A stretch of DNA of 64,000 nucleotides. Source: Blumeriella jaapii (lineage: Eukaryota > Ascomycota > Leotiomycetes > Helotiales > Drepanopezizaceae). Shown one piece after another: positions 59,345-64,000 of the stretch (positions are counted from its first letter, which is position 1; every line of letters starts with the position of its first letter). The position numbers and the translations under genes are program-made. The notes beneath the pieces were generated by a model. That model did not search any database and had not been told where the DNA came from. It worked only from the letters and a program-made list of their open reading frames with translations. Location: assembly GCA_009599575.1 (NCBI GenBank), contig VWND01000095.1, positions 620,001 through 684,000 on the forward strand, given 5' to 3'.

Positions 59345-59770
59345 ATGCCACCACCACCACCACCACAATACACTCCTCCTCAGCGCGGCGTTACCAACCC
59401 ACAGAACCCACCACCGCCCGCCATCCACGGCGCCATCTTCAGCCCCCCATTCCCTAACAACCCACACCCCTCCAACAACCCAAACCCAAACAACAACTAC
59501 CCAAACCCACCCCCCAGAAACCCCCTCCACGGCCCACAGATGGCCTTCGCGCTCCCAGTCCCAGTCCCAGTCCCAAGCTCGCACCCAGTCTACTACCACC
59601 CCGCCCACCACCCAGCCGCAGCAGGCCCCCCCCACGGCCACCTCCACATCGACCTCCCACGCCTAGTCGCCGCCCTCAGCGCGTACAACCGCGCCCTCGC
59701 CCATCGGCTCGCCATGCTGCGGGTCGAGAACGCGCTGCTGAAGCGCAGGGTGCTGGCGCTGGTGCGCTGA
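59345..59770 (+). CDS. small proline-rich protein with leucine-rich helical C-terminus
   Basis: Intronless frame of 141 aa in good start context (TTGCCATGCC) behind a TATA box. Residues 1-90 are Pro/Asn/His-rich and disordered (MPPPPPPQYTPPQ, then repeated PNNP/NPNNN and PVPVPVP). Residues about 98-141 form a predicted amphipathic helix, LPRLVAALSAYNRALAHRLAML then RVENALLKRRVLALVR, with Leu spacing and the RxxN-type polarity of a short coiled coil. No known family recognised. Overlapping minus frames are composition artefacts. Could be a lineage-specific gene; expression evidence would decide. Confidence 0.5.
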   Translation: MPPPPPPQYTPPQRGVTNPQNPPPPAIHGAIFSPPFPNNPHPSNNPNPNNNYPNPPPRNPLHGPQMAFALPVPVPVPSSHPVYYHPAHHPAAAGPPHGHLHIDLPRLVAALSAYNRALAHRLAMLRVENALLKRRVLALVR

Positions 59771-60102
59771 AAGGGGGGGGGGGTGGCAAATAGCTGCTGC
59801 TTCTGTGTGTGGGCTGGTGGCAGTCCGACGTCCTCTCTGGGTGAAGACGGGACACGCGAGTCGGTTTCTCTTCGCATTCGCTTCGCATTCGCGCGCAGGC
59901 AGGCAGGCAGGCAGCTTATTACCTTAGGTACCTAGGTATGGAGAGGGGATGTGCGCGGGCGGGGGCTTTGGCTTTGGCTTTGGCTTTCAGTGTGTGTGTT
60001 TTTGTGTGTGTATGCGGAGGAGGCAACGTGGAAAATCACATTTCACATTTCACATCATGGCGAGAAGGTCTTGTTTTATTTCGCGGCTCACGAGCAGCAA
60101 GC

Positions 60103-60227
<125 letters not shown>

Positions 60228-60235
60228 CGTAAATA

Positions 60236-60265
60236 ATAGCATAGCATAGCATAGCATAGCATAGC
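60236..60265 (+). repeat. (ATAGC)6 microsatellite
   Basis: Six perfect pentanucleotide units, followed by GAATGC repeats and, at 60320-60380, a CTTCCC/CTTCGC array. Confidence 0.9.
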
Positions 60266-60379
60266 GAATGCGAATGCGAACACGTGCCCTCATCTCGCAC
60301 TCAGCATGTCTTTGTTTACTTTTCCCTTCGCTTCCCTTCCCTTCGCTTCCCTTCGCTTCGCTTCGCTTCCCTTCCCTCT

Positions 60380-60941
60380 CGGCTAAGCTCGCAGCGACGT
60401 AAGCGAGGACACACATGCCGCCGCACGACCGAGGGACTTGTTTTTCTCCGCTCGAGCTCGACGCGGTCTGCTCGGCGTCTGCTCGTCGTCTCGAGACGAG
60501 GGTGTTCGGCCGTACGGCGTCTGTCTGTCTGTCTATCTGTCTGGTTTGCTCTTTGGGGCCTGTGAGCTACGCGGGAGGTGCAGTGGTGTAAGTGCGTGCG
60601 TGGTGGTGGTGCATTCACACTCACGAAGGTAGGTACGTACTGTACCTAGGCGCATGAGTTCGACAGGCCAGGCGATTGATTGATTCTTCACCCTCACATC
60701 CGTGCCCAAGAGGGCGAGCGATCACATCCATCAAGCCAGGCAAGCAAGAGTTCAAATAGAAATGTATAAATTTATATTTTTTCTTTTTTCTATATTTTCC
60801 CAATCTTTTCCCTGGCACGCTATGCTAAACTCCTATTGTGGTTGTTGTTTTTGTGTCCCGTGAACGGATATGTACATACCTTTCCTGTAAATCAACACCT
60901 GCTTTTCCTGCCCCATCGCCCCGGTTTGCAGCCAGCCCTTC
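60380..60941. other. intergenic, 3' flank of alkaline phosphatase
   Basis: Contains (GTCT)n near 60520-60542 and AT-rich sequence near 60760-60800 suitable for 3' processing of the minus-strand gene. No gene. Confidence 0.5.
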
Positions 60942-62699
60942 CTAATGGACGTGACGACGGGTGAAGGTGTTGGGCGCCTCCTTCAGCTCCTTGCTCACCC
61001 AGTCGGTGCCGCCCGCCCTCAAGGCCGCAGTGGTGTCGTTCAGACTCACGCGCAGCTGCTTCTCGAGGTACAGCGGGAGCTGGGTGTTGTCCCAATTGCC
61101 GGCCATGTTTCGCTTGACCTCGTCCCGGGTGGAGTAGGCCAACAGCGCGACGTCCGCGGCCGAGTGGTCGTTCGTGCTCCAGCCAATGTTGCCCCGCTGG
61201 CTCAGCATGCTGCCCAAGGCGTTCTTCCACTTGAATTCGAGGTCCGGGCCCCTCAGCGCCGCGAGCTGCGCGCACTCGGCGTCGGTGGCGTCCGTCAGAC
61301 CGTAGTCGGGGAAGATATCGGTCCGGAAGAAGGTGGCCGCGTCGTCGCCGGTGTAGGCGGCCCAGCGCTCGGCGAGGACCTCGACCGTCTTGGTCGCCGG
61401 CTTCAGGATGAGCGGGTTGTACTGCTTGTGGTGCAGCGTCAAGCCGCCCGTCTCGTGGTCCGAGGCGGCCATCATGTGCGTGTCGGGGTGCTCGTTGATC
61501 CAGGATCGCACGAAGTCCAGGACGTTGTTGTACATCAGCGCGTCGTGCAGGTGACCGACGGGATCGTTGTTATGCCCGGCGTGGTCGATGCGGGAGGCCT
61601 CGATCATGAGGAAGTAGCCTATGGAGGAGTTCTTGGTGGCATTCTCCAGGGAGGTGATGGCGGTCTTGGCCATCTCCAAGAGACTGGGTTGGAGAGTGGC
61701 ATTTCGGTCGAGTTCAAAGGACATGTGACCTGGGGAGAGAGAGAGAGCTGTCAGGGTCTGAACTGCAAGCAACGGGGGAGAAAGGGAATCTTACCGTCGG
61801 CAAGCAGGCCCAGATATGGCAACGGCGCATTCTCACCACCCCTCAGCCCATCGAACCCGGCACGGTCCGTGAAGACGTTATAGCCTTTGTCTTTAGCAAA
61901 TGCCAGGAGATCGATGTCGTCGGTCCGACACGATGCCTCCGTGGTGCTGGGCGTGTACCAGCAGCGTCCGCCTCCGAGCAGGACGTCTACCACCGAGCCT
62001 AGCGGGTGCGAATACCCAATCTGGTGCAGCGCAATATCATCTTCGGAGTGACGACTCCCTGCGTGCGCGGCATAGGCTGCTCGTCGTTAGCATGGAGCAG
62101 AACATGCGAAGAGGCAGGAAAGACGTACCCCCCGGTGTCGCGTGAGTGATGCGGGAGGTCACCACCAAGCCGGTCTTGCGCCCAGCGAACTTCGCCGCTT
62201 CGAGGATGGACGCGACGGGTTCGATGTCATCGTTGACACCAATTGCTGCACATGCCTTTCTGTCAGAGACGGTCCTTTCCAGGGCCAAGAGGGGAGGCCA
62301 TGCTTACCGCCGGCATAGGTCTTGAAGCCCGAACTATAGGCCGTGGCCGCCGCGGCGGAATCGGTGGTCAATCTGTCTGAAGACTGCGTCCTGACCGTGC
62401 CGACGTGCTGTTCTCTTCTCAGCATTGCTCATCGACCCCGAGATCCAAGAGCACCAGGAATCGCTACGTACCAACTCATCCGCGGGCAGCTGGTAAGTCT
62501 TGGGCTGGGCCGGGTTCTCCCCGTTCTTGAGCAAGGATGCGTAGTCTCGCGCCATCACCTGCGATGCGACGCCGTAGCCATCGGGAACGATGTAGATGAA
62601 ATTCTTCGCCGGCGCGTCGTCCCAGTTGGCGTAGCCGGTCACGGCGGCGTTCGACACGCTCACGATGATTCCCACGGGCCACAAGGTAGAGACACGCAT
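60942..62699 (-). CDS. alkaline phosphatase (metal-dependent phosphomonoesterase)
   Basis: Releases phosphate from phosphomonoesters through a Ser intermediate with two Zn and one Mg ion. Five exons, 62699-62472, 62407-62308, 62245-62129, 62076-61795, 61729-60942 (1515 nt, 504 aa); introns 52-65 nt. A hydrophobic N-terminal segment (MRVSTLWPVGIIVSVSNAAV) suggests secretion. Motifs in order: FIYIVPDGYGVAS (metal Asp), TVRTQSSDRLTTDSAAAATAYS with the nucleophile Ser in TDSA, THATPGA, the Mg/Zn site IEASRIDHAGHNNDP, AASDHETGGL (metal Asp/His), and a late His in STNDHSAADVALLAYS. Every splice restores this family order. Relatives include fungal PHO8-like enzymes, but an N-terminal signal rather than a vacuolar anchor is inferred, so localisation is uncertain. 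Confidence 0.94.
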
Positions 62700-64000
62700 G
62701 TTGAAGATAAGGAGCGGCTGAGGACGAAACGTCTAAAAACGAGTGTTTGTGTGTAAGGACAGGCGAGGAGCAAGCGAGTGCCAGAGATTGCTGCCAGGAG
62801 AAGAGAGCGACGGTCACTGGAAGACGATGAAGACGATGATGATCTTTCTTCTTCTTGCTGGCGGGCGGCGGCAGGACTCATAGATATATCCGCCCATCTC
62901 GGGCCGCCCATCTTCGGAAGCCGTGTTGTGGCAATGGTGAGAGCCATTCTTGTGGCAAACATTGGCAATTGCCAGAAATCGTTACGTACAAGCTCGAAAT
63001 ATTTCCTAAGTATGGGTCAGCGAGGGCTATTCTGGTTCACTCCACCGAGCAGAGCTTTACATTGCAGGGGGGCTTTTGCAAGGGTCAATAAAGTACCCAA
63101 GCATGCCGGAGATACTTGAAATAGATAGCATTGAAGCTACTTACGCAAATGAATATGAGCCTTCAATGCTCGCGCACGAGAGCGGCTCTTTTCATCTCTT
63201 TCACAAAGCATTGCTTGCTTGATGGCTCGCGGGTCGACCAAGCCGTCGTGGTGGTTGACGGCACGGAAGGAAATCCCTATCAGGGCATAAGTCGCCGACA
63301 TCCTTCGGTGTCTTTTTCGACGCCGCCGGTCCGCGGACTGGTCAGAAGGAATATCAGATCGGCCATTGTTCTTCGATCCGTGGCTGCGGACACGCATCAA
63401 TGGGCGTCCGCCTGTGCCAGCGTCTGCGGGCGGTTTGGGATTAAAGTTCCCACCGGCTCGGGACGAGACGGACAGCGAGCCCAGAGATTCCTATTCCAGG
63501 CGCCGTACGGATGCCTTCCCACTCGAGTTCTATGGCGGCGTTGGTTAGGCAGGTCTCGAGCTCGTTGGTCGGGTGGCAGAGAGCGATGCGACAGGACAAG
63601 CAGGATGCCGAAAACGATCTGACCACAGCTGTTGATTTCACCCAGGGGGGTTGTGTAATACACGGTTGAGACGTTGCAATAACTGTACGTATGTTGTATT
63701 GCGATGGGGTCTGTTCGGGGTAGAATATGTTTGGGGGTGCAGCCTAGCGTGCAGCAACGTAGCGCAAGCTTGGCGCAGCCACAGCATCACGTGCATCCAC
63801 GTGATCGCCACCCCAAAGATGTACCCCTAACCTCAAAGCGGATTCGGCATCGCCGGCCCTCTGGTCGGCGAGATGGGTCGATGGGAAGTGAGCCAGCATG
63901 AACAGGTAAATACATACACATTCAAGAACCGACAACAGCATTCCACGCCACACCTCTCAGCCAAGCCAGCCCACACGCATCTCGAAAGAGTAGACGAGGG
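62700..64000. other. phosphatase promoter side and right edge, no supported gene
   Basis: Frames at 62778-63119 and 63131-63622 (plus) lack domains and are mirrored on the minus strand. GAAGATGAAGACGATGATGATC-type repeats at 62820-62845 lie close to the phosphatase start. Confidence 0.5.

Overview
The window looks like a piece of a filamentous ascomycete genome, most likely a Dothideomycete (class inferred from gene repertoire and style, not proven). Genes have 1-5 exons, introns of about 41-120 nt with CTAAC/CTGAC-like branch points, and families typical of ascomycetes (BTB, F-box, MOT1, MRC1, GH1). GC-balanced gene blocks alternate with AT-rich islands of stop-riddled retrotransposons, the pattern left by repeat-induced point mutation (RIP).

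Layout. 1-2.2 kb is an AT-rich island holding the 3' end of a Ty3/gypsy element and its probable LTR. 2.2-4.7 kb is repeat-rich, with trinucleotide-tailed retroposon pieces. 4.75-34 kb is a gene block: secreted GH1 beta-glucosidase (-), MRC1/claspin checkpoint mediator (-), MOT1-type molybdate transporter (+), F-box/Cys-rich protein (+), BTB protein (+), a broken BTB fragment (+), PRP24 splicing factor (-), mitochondrial ribosomal protein uL22m (+), UTP15 rRNA-processing factor (-), a second BTB protein (-) and a secreted trypsin-like protease (-). About 34.9-58.5 kb is a large AT island: a minus-strand Ty1/copia element (LTRs near 37.2 and 57.4 kb) split by a plus-strand 8.2-kb copia element (38518-46728, TSD GTCTT) and a plus-strand 6.5-kb gypsy element (47232-53744, TSD ACGAC). 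58.5-64 kb is rich in simple repeats and carries a small Pro-rich protein gene (+) and an alkaline phosphatase (-).

The genes do not form one pathway. Housekeeping functions (replication checkpoint, U4/U6 snRNP recycling, mitochondrial translation, small-subunit rRNA processing) sit among secreted hydrolases (GH1, trypsin, phosphatase) and variable BTB genes. Exon models were built by hand. For the spliced genes they join to exact multiples of three and give continuous family-like proteins.

Most unusual points: the nested transposon stack with exact TSDs; a long degraded antisense reading frame between pol and the 3' LTR of the 8.2-kb copia; primer-site sequences in both copia elements that resemble the complement of the initiator-tRNA anticodon loop; a dispersed retroposon family with trinucleotide tails, one copy with a 17-bp target duplication; and a RIP-like decay that seems to spare CpG.
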